Part shown: positions 1 to 7,265 of the stretch, one piece after another
Position numbering within the stretch: the first letter of the stretch is position 1
How the letters are laid out: each line of letters starts with the position of its first letter
Assembly: GCA_023231265.1 (NCBI GenBank)
Contig: JALNVT010000033.1
Span: 1 to 16,580 of the forward strand
Length of the DNA stretch: 16,580 bases
From: Sphaerochaetaceae bacterium
Lineage (GTDB): Bacteria > Spirochaetota > Spirochaetia > Sphaerochaetales > Sphaerochaetaceae
Direction of reading: 5' to 3'
Translations under genes and position numbers: made by a program
Notes under the pieces: generated by a model
The model's database searches: none
What the model was told of the DNA's origin: nothing
The model's input: the letters and a program-made list of their open reading frames with translations, nothing else

Positions 1-1
1 C

Positions 2-1357
2 AAAACACTGATCAATAAAAGTTTAAAAGATTTGTCCGGAGAAGATTTAAAAGTTTCATTTGTTCAGAAATCTTCTGAATATGTTGAAAATTTGAAAAAA
101 AGAGATTATGGCAATAACAATAACCTAGAAATTGATGATGTTGAAATTGAAGACAATAATCCATCTTCTTTTGACAGCAATAGCAGCAACGTTTTCAATT
201 CGATTGATAGCGACATCACTTCAAATATTGTAAAACAAACAACGTCAGATATAGTCAACAGAATGAGTACTCCTCAAAACACTTTTGGGAAATACAAGGC
301 TGATAAAATAGATATTATAAGAAAAAAAAGCAACCTAAATGAACGTTATACTTTTGATTCATTTATATATGGAGACAATACAACATTCACTTATAACGTT
401 GCTTATACAATTGCTAAAAACCCAGGTATAACTTACAATCCTTGTCTGATTTATGGTGGAGTAGGTCTAGGAAAAACTCACCTTCTCCAATCGATAGGTA
501 ACTACATATGCAGCAATTCTAAAAGATTGAGAGTTATATATGTAAATGCTGAAACTTTTACAAACGAATTCATTGCAGCTATTCAGAACAAACAGATGGC
601 ATCCTTTCAAAACAAATACAGAAAGGTTGATGTTCTGCTTGTTGATGATATTCACTTTTTGCAGAACAAAGATAGCACACAGCAAGAATTATATTCTACT
701 TTTGAAGATCTATATGAAACAAAAAGACAGATGGTGTTCACATGTGATAGACCTTTGAATGAATTGAAGAACATGACAGAAAGATTGCTATCTCGTTTTG
801 GACGTGGTATGAATATTGATCTAAAACCTCCAACATATGAAACTAAATTTGCAATTCTTAGTACAAAAAGTAAGGAGCAAAATATAAATTTAGATGAGGA
901 TATCATCAATTATCTATGTCTAAATATAAACACAAATGTTAGAGATCTAGAGGCAGCTCTTATGAAGCTTGGAGCTTTTGCATCCTTCACAAATTCCAAT
1001 ATATCATTGGAAAAAGCACAGGATTTAATACCTCCTTCTAATAGGGATTTAGAGAGGGAAAATACATCTTTTACAGTGGACGAAATCATACGTGCAACAG
1101 CCGATTATTACGAGCTCTCTCACTACGATTTGAAGAGTAAAAAACGTACTCGAAAATTCGTAGTTCCTCGTCAAATTGCAATCTATATTTCACGTGATTT
1201 AACAGACTTCTCAACCACTGAAATTGGGGCAGATTTCTCTCGAGATCACACAACAATTATGCATGCAATCGACAAGATTGAGAGGGCTCTGAAGACCTCT
1301 GAACAACTACAAAAAGAGGTCAGAGAAATAGAAACTAAGTTGAGAATTAAAGACTAA
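2..1357 (+). CDS. dnaA: Chromosomal replication initiator DnaA (5' end outside window)
   Basis: DnaA binds DnaA boxes at oriC as an ATP-bound AAA+ oligomer and opens the duplex. The frame is open from base 2, so the true start lies off the left edge; about 450 codons are visible and roughly the first 50-60 residues of domain I are missing. After the end of domain I comes a long, Asn/Asp/Ser-rich linker (domain II). The AAA+ core begins near the NERYTFDSF motif. Walker A (GGVGLGKTH) is encoded around 455-480 and Walker B (VLLVDDIHF) around 630-657. The C-terminal domain IV carries the DnaA signature FSRDHTTIMHAIDKIE around 1234-1281, which binds the DnaA-box major groove. The origin boxes and dnaN lie directly downstream. 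A TTG at 32 is only an internal codon, not the start. Confidence 0.97.
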   Translation, partial: KTLINKSLKDLSGEDLKVSFVQKSSEYVENLKKRDYGNNNNLEIDDVEIEDNNPSSFDSNSSNVFNSIDSDITSNIVKQTTSDIVNRMSTPQNTFGKYKADKIDIIRKKSNLNERYTFDSFIYGDNTTFTYNVAYTIAKNPGITYNPCLIYGGVGLGKTHLLQSIGNYICSNSKRLRVIYVNAETFTNEFIAAIQNKQMASFQNKYRKVDVLLVDDIHFLQNKDSTQQELYSTFEDLYETKRQMVFTCDRPLNELKNMTERLLSRFGRGMNIDLKPPTYETKFAILSTKSKEQNINLDEDIINYLCLNINTNVRDLEAALMKLGAFASFTNSNISLEKAQDLIPPSNRDLERENTSFTVDEIIRATADYYELSHYDLKSKKRTRKFVVPRQIAIYISRDLTDFSTTEIGADFSRDHTTIMHAIDKIERALKTSEQLQKEVREIETKLRIKD

Positions 1358-1387
1358 ATTTTATTTAGAAAATTTAAATATTTGAAA

Positions 1388-1419
1388 GCAGTTGATTATA
1401 AAAATTGACTGTTTTTTTT
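1388..1419 (+). terminator. Rho-independent terminator after dnaA
   Basis: CAGTTGA (1389-1395) pairs with TTGACTG (1405-1411), including two G-U wobbles, and is followed by eight T residues (1412-1419). It lies 31 bases after the dnaA stop and separates dnaA transcription from the origin. The stem is weak but its position and T-run are typical. Confidence 0.6.
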
Positions 1420-1439
1420 ATGTATTTTTATTCTTTTCA

Positions 1440-1448
1440 TGCTATAAT
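1440..1448 (+). promoter_or_regulatory. Candidate dnaN promoter (extended -10)
   Basis: TGCTATAAT is a perfect extended -10 element; no good -35 is visible about 17 bases upstream. It sits just after the dnaA terminator, so dnaN would be transcribed from here through the entire DnaA-box array, giving a leader of about 480 bases. DnaA bound to the array could therefore obstruct dnaN transcription (inference). Confidence 0.5.
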
Positions 1449-1563
1449 ATTTACAGTAAAAATAGCATTATTTTTATTCACAATAATACTCACAAAATCC
1501 TTTATTTTCAGGTATAAATAAGAAAGTTTTCCACCTTATTAATACACTCAATATAATTTTGCT

Positions 1564-1878
1564 TGTGGATAACTTGTGGATAACCTGTGGATAACTTGTG
1601 GATAAGTCCCATTTTCTTGTGGATAACCTGTGGATAACTTGTGGACAACTTTACTGATTTTATGGGATAATGCTTTAAGTGCTTGTGGATAACCTGTGGA
1701 TAACTTGTGGATAAACAGGCCTTGCTTGTGGATAACTTATAAAAAATCCATTTGCTTGTGGATAACCTGTGGATAACTTTGCTACTTATACACAGGTTAT
1801 GCACAAGTTATCCACAGGAAATAAACGTTTAATTTAATTAGCAGTAAGAAAATAGTAAAGTTATGCACATTATCCACA
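1564..1878. repeat. oriC DnaA-box array
   Basis: Twelve perfect TGTGGATAA boxes start at 1564, 1575, 1586, 1597, 1618, 1629, 1684, 1695, 1706, 1727, 1757 and 1768, with a variant TGTGGACAA at 1640. Five boxes in the opposite orientation follow: TTATACACA 1786, TTATGCACA 1797, TTATCCACA 1808, TTATGCACA 1861 and TTATCCACA 1870. A relaxed match, TTATTCACA, lies at 1474. Most neighbours are exactly 11 bases apart, about one helical turn, and several larger gaps are 21 or 44 bases. The orientation flips at about 1780. The dnaA-dnaN interval is the standard oriC position in many bacteria. Confidence 0.95.
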
Positions 1879-1917
1879 ACCCCTACTACTACTACTACTA
1901 TTTAAATACTTAATAAT
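1879..1917 (+). other. DnaA-trio / DNA unwinding element of oriC
   Basis: The last perfect box TTATCCACA (1870-1878) is followed by a C-rich spacer (ACCCC), then six perfect CTA repeats (1883-1900), then an A/T-only stretch running into the dnaN ribosome binding site. This arrangement of box, GC-rich spacer, trinucleotide repeats and AT-rich DNA is that of the basal unwinding system described in Bacillus subtilis, where DnaA-trios load DnaA onto single strands. Identification is by motif and position. Confidence 0.85.
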
Positions 1918-1933
1918 AGAGGAGAAAAATAAA

Positions 1934-3052
1934 TTGAAATTTGTTTGCGAAAAAGACGCTTTAATCAAAGAATTGAATATTGCTAAGGATTTTACTAATT
2001 CTAAGAGTTCATTATCTATCAGTGCAAATGTATATTTACAGACATCAGCCAACAGTCTTACAGTCAAGACAACCAACGGAAATATGGGCTTTACAAACAT
2101 AATGGATGTAACTACTTTAGAAGAAGGAGTAACTACTGTTTCATGTGATAAACTCAATGATGTTTTGAAAGCTTTTAACGGTATTTCTCATATTATTATT
2201 GAATCAAAAAAAGACAGTCTTTTAATTCTTCCAAAAGATTCAAATAAGAATTTTAACTTTGAAATCAAATCCATTGATGCAGATGAATTTCCAGAAGTTG
2301 AAACTGCAGAAGGAAAGAACTTTTTTACATTAGATTCATCAGCATTTTTAGACATGATAAATCATACAGATTTTGCTACAAGTAAAGATGAAACCAGACA
2401 CTACTTATGTGGTATATTTTTCCATAGAACAGAAGATGGAGTTGCAATGGTTGCAACCGATGGTAAGAGATTATCTTTGATGAATAAAGCAATGAGTCCA
2501 GATCTTATTGATTTCCCTGCAGTAACAATTCCAAATAAATTTGTATCAATCATAAAAAGAACACTTCCATCAAATGGAACCTTTGATCTTGCTTTAGATA
2601 AAAATACAATTTCAATTAGAATTGGAGATCATACTTTCTTGTACTCTTCTTTAGTTGAAAAAGGTTTCCCTGTTTACACAAGGATAATTCCAAACGAACA
2701 GAAATTCAAATGTATTCTAAATTTGAAAGATACAATTGAAGCTATCAATCGTGTTAGTTTGTTTGTAATAGATAAATCTTTTAGAATTTTCTTACAGATT
2801 GCTGATAACAAAATGATTCTTACAAGTGATGAAACAGAACAAGGTGAAGCTGTTGAAGAGTTAAATTGTGATTATAACGGAGATGATGTAACAATCGCTA
2901 TAAATTACAATTTCTTCTTAGATCCATTGAAAGCTATGGATGGAGAGTATTTCTCAATTAACTTCGATAGTGCTCAAAAACCATTGAAGATTTTAGCTGA
3001 AGATGCAACTGATGATTGTCTTCATATCTTGATGCCTATCCAACAAGTTTGA
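1934..3052 (+). CDS. dnaN: DNA polymerase III beta subunit (sliding clamp)
   Basis: DnaN forms the dimeric ring that tethers replicative polymerase to DNA. The product has 372 residues, the usual size for the three-fold repeated clamp. The N-terminus (MKFVCEKDALIKELN) and the segment RHYLCGIFFHRTEDGVAMVATDGKRLSLM are typical clamp sequences, and it ends near LMPIQQV, close to the usual short C-terminal strand. The start is TTG at 1934, chosen because AGAGGAG (1918-1924) lies nine bases upstream and no ATG fits. The ribosome binding site directly abuts the AT-rich part of the unwinding element, so origin opening and dnaN initiation sites almost touch. A terminator follows at 3081. Confidence 0.96.
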   Translation: MKFVCEKDALIKELNIAKDFTNSKSSLSISANVYLQTSANSLTVKTTNGNMGFTNIMDVTTLEEGVTTVSCDKLNDVLKAFNGISHIIIESKKDSLLILPKDSNKNFNFEIKSIDADEFPEVETAEGKNFFTLDSSAFLDMINHTDFATSKDETRHYLCGIFFHRTEDGVAMVATDGKRLSLMNKAMSPDLIDFPAVTIPNKFVSIIKRTLPSNGTFDLALDKNTISIRIGDHTFLYSSLVEKGFPVYTRIIPNEQKFKCILNLKDTIEAINRVSLFVIDKSFRIFLQIADNKMILTSDETEQGEAVEELNCDYNGDDVTIAINYNFFLDPLKAMDGEYFSINFDSAQKPLKILAEDATDDCLHILMPIQQV

Positions 3053-3080
3053 TAATTTAAAATATAATTTATAAACAAAG

Positions 3081-3124
3081 AAAAGAAGTTTTTTTAATTA
3101 AAACCTAAAATGACTTCTTTTTTT
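3081..3124 (+). terminator. Terminator after dnaN
   Basis: AAAAGAAGT (3081-3089) pairs with ACTTCTTTT (3113-3121) and continues into a T-run. The loop contains a TTTT/AAAA pair that can extend the stem. It ends the dnaN transcript before a separate recF unit. Confidence 0.65.
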
Positions 3125-3148
3125 GTTTTAATTCCTTCACACATCTTG

Positions 3149-3154
3149 TATAAT
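3149..3154 (+). promoter_or_regulatory. Possible recF -10 element
   Basis: A perfect TATAAT lies 61 bases before recF, just after the dnaN terminator. No convincing -35 at standard spacing is visible, so this rests on one hexamer in AT-rich DNA and its sensible position. Confidence 0.4.
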
Positions 3155-3214
3155 ATAAAAGCAATAAAAATATATTTTGGAGGATCGTTGGAGATACAAC
3201 ATCAATAAAACACA

Positions 3215-4309
3215 ATGAAATTTTTACAAGTAACTGCTTCAAATTTTAGAAACCTTTCTATTACAGAAAAGGTTGATATCAACCATAAACAAGTTTTACT
3301 AATTGGTGATAATGGTCAAGGTAAGACTAATTTCCTTGAGCTTTTGTACTTACTCTGTTACGGAAACTCATTCAGAACCAATTCCCTAAAAGAACTTATA
3401 AAATTTAAAGAAGATTCTTTTTATTTGGCAGGAGCTTTTGAAGATGAGAGAGGATTGAAAAGAAATATATCTTTTTCTTATCATGATTTAAAAAGAGTTA
3501 TTAAAATTGATGATAAAGTTATAACTGATAGAAAGAACTTGATTTATAACATTCCCTGTATTGTGTTCTCCCATGGAGATATAAACTTCATAAATGGTAC
3601 TCCTGATTTCAAAAGAAAATTCTTCAACCAGACATTGAGTATGTATGATAGATTATTTTTTGATGATCTTCGCTATTATTCAAAAGTATTGAAACAAAAA
3701 AATGTGGCACTCAAAGAGCATAGATATGATTTGCTTCCTATCTATGATGAATTGCTTGCAAAATATGGTTTGAATATCATGAAAAGTCGTGTTAAAGCTG
3801 TCTATGAAATGAATCAAATTTTCCCAGTTATTTTTGAACAGGTATCTGGAATCAAAAATGTAAAAATACAGTACAAACCGTCTTGGAAAAATTGTTCAAC
3901 TTCGGAAGATATTGTCAAATATTTAGAATCTTCAAGAGAAACTGAATTGAGACTGACTTTCTGCAATTCTGGTATAACCAGAGATAAATTCAGCATCATC
4001 ACTGAAAATGGAGATCTAGCAACTATTGGCTCGACTGGACAACTTCGACTTGCCTCTCTAGCACTCAGAGCCACTCAAAGCACGTTCTTCAAAAAGAAAA
4101 CAGGTAAAGATCCCATTCTGCTGATAGATGATGTGCTGCTTGAATTAGATATCAAGAAAAGAAACACATTTCTTTCATTACTTGATGGATATTCTCAAGC
4201 CTTCTTCACTTTTTTACCTAAAGAAATGTACTTCAACGAAGGTGAATCTTATTCTGATAGCATTACTTTAACAGTAAAAGATGGAGGTTTTATTGATGAG
4301 GGTAATTGA
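3215..4309 (+). CDS. recF: DNA replication and repair protein RecF
   Basis: RecF is an SMC/ABC-like ATPase that with RecO and RecR helps load RecA on gapped DNA. The 364-residue product has the family start MKFLQVTASNFRNLS, Walker A GDNGQGKTN (about residues 32-40), a signature region STGQLRLASLALRA, and Walker B PILLIDDVLLELD near residue 305. The length is normal. ATG 3215 is the only start possible after an in-frame TAA at 3206-3208, yet it has no well-placed Shine-Dalgarno sequence: GGAGG (3179-3183) lies 31 bases away and instead precedes a six-codon TTG reading frame that ends six bases before recF. The dciA start lies inside the 3' end of recF, so the two are an operon. Confidence 0.95.
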   Translation: MKFLQVTASNFRNLSITEKVDINHKQVLLIGDNGQGKTNFLELLYLLCYGNSFRTNSLKELIKFKEDSFYLAGAFEDERGLKRNISFSYHDLKRVIKIDDKVITDRKNLIYNIPCIVFSHGDINFINGTPDFKRKFFNQTLSMYDRLFFDDLRYYSKVLKQKNVALKEHRYDLLPIYDELLAKYGLNIMKSRVKAVYEMNQIFPVIFEQVSGIKNVKIQYKPSWKNCSTSEDIVKYLESSRETELRLTFCNSGITRDKFSIITENGDLATIGSTGQLRLASLALRATQSTFFKKKTGKDPILLIDDVLLELDIKKRNTFLSLLDGYSQAFFTFLPKEMYFNEGESYSDSITLTVKDGGFIDEGN

Positions 4310-4616
4310 CGAAGATGATAGAATTGCAACAAAAGATGCAATGAGTAGTAAGGAGCTTGTAGCTCTCTTTCTCGAGAAATTAAACGTCAATCATATTGAG
4401 GATTGCTCAATAACTCTAAATTGGGCCAAAATAGTTCAAGGTGAGTACTATAAACACTTGAAAGTAAAGGAAATAAAGTATAATAATGTAATCGTAGTTG
4501 CAGACCACCCAGCTTGGGCTCAGAAAGCAACTATGAGGAAGAAAGAGTTACTAAGGAAAATTCAGAAAGAATTTCCTTCTTTAGGTGTGCAATCTATAAA
4601 AATAATTTGTAAGTAA
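4296..4616 (+). CDS. dciA: DciA-like helicase-loading protein (DUF721)
   Basis: Proteins of the DUF721 family include DciA, the ancestral loader of the replicative helicase DnaB in bacteria lacking DnaC/DnaI. The 106-residue product has the family core: a Trp-containing ITLNWAKIVQGEYYKHL segment, then VIVVADHPAWAQKATMRKKELLRKI, a beta strand and basic amphipathic helix that resemble the KH-like domain. ATG 4296 is preferred over ATG 4281 because GGAGG (4283-4287) sits eight bases before it; it overlaps recF by 14 bases, which suggests translational coupling. Its position after recF near dnaA is a common DUF721 context. The helicase-loading role is inferred from the family. Confidence 0.88.
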   Translation: MRVIDEDDRIATKDAMSSKELVALFLEKLNVNHIEDCSITLNWAKIVQGEYYKHLKVKEIKYNNVIVVADHPAWAQKATMRKKELLRKIQKEFPSLGVQSIKIICK

Positions 4617-4619
4617 CCC

Positions 4620-4648
4620 TTGACTCACTCAAGGAGGCTCTATATACT
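4620..4648 (+). promoter_or_regulatory. rpmH-rnpA promoter
   Basis: TTGACT (4620-4625) and TATACT (4643-4648) are separated by exactly 17 bases, a near-consensus sigma-70 promoter and the best one in this window. It lies directly after the dciA stop and should start transcription near 4655. A strong promoter fits a ribosomal protein gene. Confidence 0.8.
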
Positions 4649-4651
4649 TTG

Positions 4652-4702
4652 CCTCTCAGAGGGGTAGTGTCCTCTAAAATAGAAATCTATGCCGCGAAAG
4701 CG
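4652..4702 (+). promoter_or_regulatory. Structured rpmH leader
   Basis: The predicted 5' leader contains three successive small hairpins: AGAGG/CCTCT (4658-4662 with 4671-4675; CCTCT at 4652-4656 competes for the same AGAGG), ATAG/CTAT (near 4679-4690), and CGC-GAAA-GCG (4693-4702) with a GNRA tetraloop. The rpmH Shine-Dalgarno GGAG (4712-4715) is left free. Whether this controls L34 synthesis or only stabilises the mRNA cannot be told. Confidence 0.35.
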
Positions 4703-4722
4703 ATGAATATTGGAGATAAGAA

Positions 4723-4890
4723 ATGAGTTATAAAGGAAAAAGAACTTACCAACCTAGTAAAGTGAAAAGAAACAGAAAGTTTGGTTTCCGTGCACGTATG
4801 GCAACACCAGGTGGCCGTTCAGTACTAGCAAGAAGAAGAGCTAAAGGTAGACATAGTTTGTCTGTTTGTGATGAGAAGAAGCCTTTCTAA
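4723..4890 (+). CDS. rpmH: 50S ribosomal protein L34
   Basis: L34 is a small basic protein of the large ribosomal subunit. The 55-residue product contains the family core KRTYQPSKVKRNRKFGFRAR, followed by MATPGGRSVLARRRAKGR. GGAG at 4712-4715 lies seven bases before ATG 4723. It is longer than the usual 44-46 residues: after HSLS it has a tail VCDEKKPF encoded in the part that overlaps the first 20 bases of rnpA in another frame. The rpmH-rnpA pairing is nearly universal; the overlap is uncommon. Confidence 0.96.
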   Translation: MSYKGKRTYQPSKVKRNRKFGFRARMATPGGRSVLARRRAKGRHSLSVCDEKKPF

Positions 4891-5215
4891 AAGAGAAATA
4901 GTCAAAAAACAATCAGAAATAAATAGAGCTTTCAAAACAGGACGGAAATATTCAAGTCATGGTTTGAAGCTCATCGTTTGTCCCAATGAACTTAAATTCA
5001 GTCGAATCATAGTTATTCCCGTAAAACATTATGGAAATGCTGTACAGCGCAATAGAATTAGAAGACAGTTACGGGAAATATGGCGATGTGAAAAAGCTCA
5101 CTTTGTTTCTGGTTATGATTTTGTTTTTTTGGTATATCCAGGAAAGACTGTTGAACATCTTCAACAGAAGAAGAAACTCATAGATCTCTGTGTTGAAGCT
5201 GGGGTATATAATTAA
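4871..5215 (+). CDS. rnpA: Ribonuclease P protein component
   Basis: RnpA is the protein cofactor of RNase P, which matures the 5' ends of tRNAs. The product (114 residues from ATG 4871; a GTG at 4868 adds one Met) starts MRRSLSKREIVKKQSEINRAFK and carries the conserved basic RNR helix AVQRNRIRRQLREIWR, the hallmark of the family. Length is normal. The start overlaps the end of rpmH by 20 bases in the +1 frame and has no strong Shine-Dalgarno of its own, suggesting translation coupled to rpmH. The small yidD gene that often follows rnpA is absent: only 94 bases separate rnpA from yidC. Confidence 0.94.
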   Translation: MRRSLSKREIVKKQSEINRAFKTGRKYSSHGLKLIVCPNELKFSRIIVIPVKHYGNAVQRNRIRRQLREIWRCEKAHFVSGYDFVFLVYPGKTVEHLQQKKKLIDLCVEAGVYN

Positions 5216-5266
5216 AAAATAACCTGGTACAACGCTTTTTTTTTAATTTGATTATTCTATTTTCGT

Positions 5267-5304
5267 TCCTGTTCAGAGTACCAAATAAGCATACTCAACA
5301 GGAG
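5267..5304 (+). promoter_or_regulatory. Hairpin sequestering the yidC ribosome binding site
   Basis: TCCTGTT (5267-5273) pairs perfectly with AACAGGA (5297-5303), and GAGTA (5276-5280) with TACTC (5292-5296), giving a 12-bp stem with a two-base bulge and an 11-base loop. The yidC Shine-Dalgarno AGGAG (5300-5304) is inside the stem, six bases ahead of ATG 5310. An upstream TGGTAC (5225-5230) is complementary to GTACCA (5278-5283) and would compete with the upper stem, so two structures are possible. A regulatory role is inferred from geometry. Confidence 0.6.
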
Positions 5305-5309
5305 TAAGT

Positions 5310-7193
5310 ATGGAAAAAAATACTGTTATAGCAATATTGTTGTCAATTGTTGTAATCACTGGTGGAATGTTCATTCAAACGAAATATTTCTTGCCATCTG
5401 ATGAAGAATTAGCAACAGCTCAAGCTCAAGAAGATGCAGAAGCTGCATCTCAGGCAGCACAATTAGCTAAAGCTAATGATAATATAAGTACAAGTAATAG
5501 TAATGGTGTTGATGCCTCTACTATCGAATATACCGGTTCCAGTGAATCTGTTTATGTTGCTGCTGATAAAGCATGGAATTCTGGTTTACCAGGTTCTATA
5601 ATCGCAGTCGATGACAATACAACTGAAACTTCTTTTGTATATGAAACCAATGTTTTCTCTATTACCTTTGATACAAAAGGTGCTTCCGTTTCATCTATAA
5701 AATTAAAAGAACATAGCAATACTGATGGTGAACCTGTAGATCTGATCTATAAAGGTGATTCCAGTAAGAATGCTTTCTTGATGTATGCTGGTAAAGATAG
5801 AACAAATCCTATCGATACAAATTTCAACTATGAAATCAAAGACAATAAAGTAATATTTACAAAAACATTTGCAACACTTGATGCTGATGGTAAGCCTGCT
5901 TCATCTTTTGATGTTGTGAAGACTTATACATTGGGAGATAATGATTATCTGTTCCAAGTAGATATTGAAATGAGTAATAGCATCAATAAAGCATTACCTT
6001 TGAACTTTGAAAATGAAGCTTATACTTTAGCTTTTGAACCTCAAATTGGTCCAGTTTTTGATACAATGCCTAACAACAACTACACTTACAGACGTTTCTA
6101 TGCAAAATATGACGGTTCTGATAAGAAAAAACAGTTGAAGGTCAGTGATTCTTTGGATGTTGATGAGTATGTAACTTGGACAGCTTTAGCTGGTAAGTAT
6201 TTCTCTGTAATTGCAATTCCAGATGCTACTAAATATGATATCACATTGACTCAACAGACTGATGTAGATGGAATGGCACAATTTAATGGTATGTTCTACA
6301 CTCGTCCAACCATAAACAGTGCTTACAGCAAAGATACATTTAGATTCTATGTTGGCCCACAATTGGCTTCTAACATGAAGATTTACAATAATAAAAATGA
6401 TAATGGATTCGGATTATCAGATCTTCACCTTGAAACTGCAGTTGATACATCTACCTTCCTGAACTGGTTGGAAGTTGCATTGAAGTGGTCTCTAGAGATG
6501 CTCTACAAGATAGTTCCTAACTATGGTGTTGCAATCATATTGTTGACTATTATCTTGAAAGCATTATTGACTCCTCTTACAACAAAGAGCATGGAAAGCA
6601 GCAAGAAAATGAGTGCTTTACAGCCTCAGATGAAGGAATTACAGGAGAAATATAAAGATAATCCTGATAGATTGAACAAAGAAACAAGTGCTCTTTATCA
6701 GAGAGAGAAGATCAATCCATTAGGTGGTTGTCTTCCAATGTTGATTCAATTCCCTATTCTTATCGCATTCTACGGCCTATTGAATAAGAACTTTGAATTA
6801 CGTGGAGCTATGTTCATCCCTGGATGGATTCCTGATTTATCACAGCCTGATACAGTTCTAACATGGGGTGCAACCATTCCTTTCATTGGTAATCAATTAC
6901 ATCTTCTTCCAATATTCTATACAATCAGTATGATCTTCTCAATGAAGATAACTCAGACTGGACAGACTGCTGGACAGACAGAAAGCATGATGAAGATAAT
7001 GACTTATGGTATGCCTATAATGTTCTTCTTCGTATTGTATGATGCACCATCAGGTCTATTGTTATATTGGTCAGTTATGAACGCAATCAGTATTGGTCAG
7101 CAATTTTACACCAACCACAAAAAGGAACCAGCAAAGGCTCCAAGTAATGTAAAAGCTATCAATGCTTCTAAAAATAAAAAGAAGAACAAATAA
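5310..7193 (+). CDS. yidC: Membrane protein insertase YidC
   Basis: YidC inserts and folds inner membrane proteins alone or with SecYEG. The 627-residue product begins with a transmembrane helix (about residues 4-25), followed by an Ala/Gln/Glu-rich linker, a large beta-rich periplasmic domain (about 70-365) and the Oxa1/YidC core with its helices (about 385-600), including YGVAIILLTIILKALLTPLT and INPLGGCLPMLIQFPILIAFYG. It ends in a Lys-rich tail suited to ribosome contact. The periplasmic domain marks a diderm-type YidC. The conserved positive residue of the hydrophilic groove is Lys (ILKALLTPL) where E. coli has Arg. The start is fixed by AGGAG six bases upstream, which is buried in a hairpin. 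Confidence 0.97.
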   Translation: MEKNTVIAILLSIVVITGGMFIQTKYFLPSDEELATAQAQEDAEAASQAAQLAKANDNISTSNSNGVDASTIEYTGSSESVYVAADKAWNSGLPGSIIAVDDNTTETSFVYETNVFSITFDTKGASVSSIKLKEHSNTDGEPVDLIYKGDSSKNAFLMYAGKDRTNPIDTNFNYEIKDNKVIFTKTFATLDADGKPASSFDVVKTYTLGDNDYLFQVDIEMSNSINKALPLNFENEAYTLAFEPQIGPVFDTMPNNNYTYRRFYAKYDGSDKKKQLKVSDSLDVDEYVTWTALAGKYFSVIAIPDATKYDITLTQQTDVDGMAQFNGMFYTRPTINSAYSKDTFRFYVGPQLASNMKIYNNKNDNGFGLSDLHLETAVDTSTFLNWLEVALKWSLEMLYKIVPNYGVAIILLTIILKALLTPLTTKSMESSKKMSALQPQMKELQEKYKDNPDRLNKETSALYQREKINPLGGCLPMLIQFPILIAFYGLLNKNFELRGAMFIPGWIPDLSQPDTVLTWGATIPFIGNQLHLLPIFYTISMIFSMKITQTGQTAGQTESMMKIMTYGMPIMFFFVLYDAPSGLLLYWSVMNAISIGQQFYTNHKKEPAKAPSNVKAINASKNKKKNK

Positions 7194-7218
7194 GAAATTT
7201 TTTAATGAAATTTTATAA

Positions 7219-7251
7219 GCGAGGAGCAATTTATTGAAATTGCTCTTTCGC
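7219..7251 (+). promoter_or_regulatory. Strong hairpin between yidC and jag
   Basis: GAGCAATTT (7224-7232) pairs perfectly with AAATTGCTC (7237-7245) around a four-base loop, and GCGAG (7219-7223) pairs with TTCGC (7247-7251) below a one-base bulge. No T-run follows (the next bases are ATCGG), so it is unlikely to be a strong terminator. It ends just before the jag Shine-Dalgarno GGAG (7255-7258), so it may stabilise the mRNA, mark a processing site, or keep the ribosome binding site open. Confidence 0.5.
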
Positions 7252-7265
7252 ATCGGAGAACATAT

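Noticed and set aside
1508..1804. Minus-strand open frame of 98 codons with Leu-Ser-Thr-Ser-Tyr-Pro-Gln-Val repeats
   Set aside because: It is a translation of the DnaA-box array; the apparent protein repeats are the 11-base box units in different frames.
5231..5245. T-rich run after rnpA as a terminator
   Set aside because: No stem of useful length directly precedes the T-run; read-through from rnpA into yidC seems possible.
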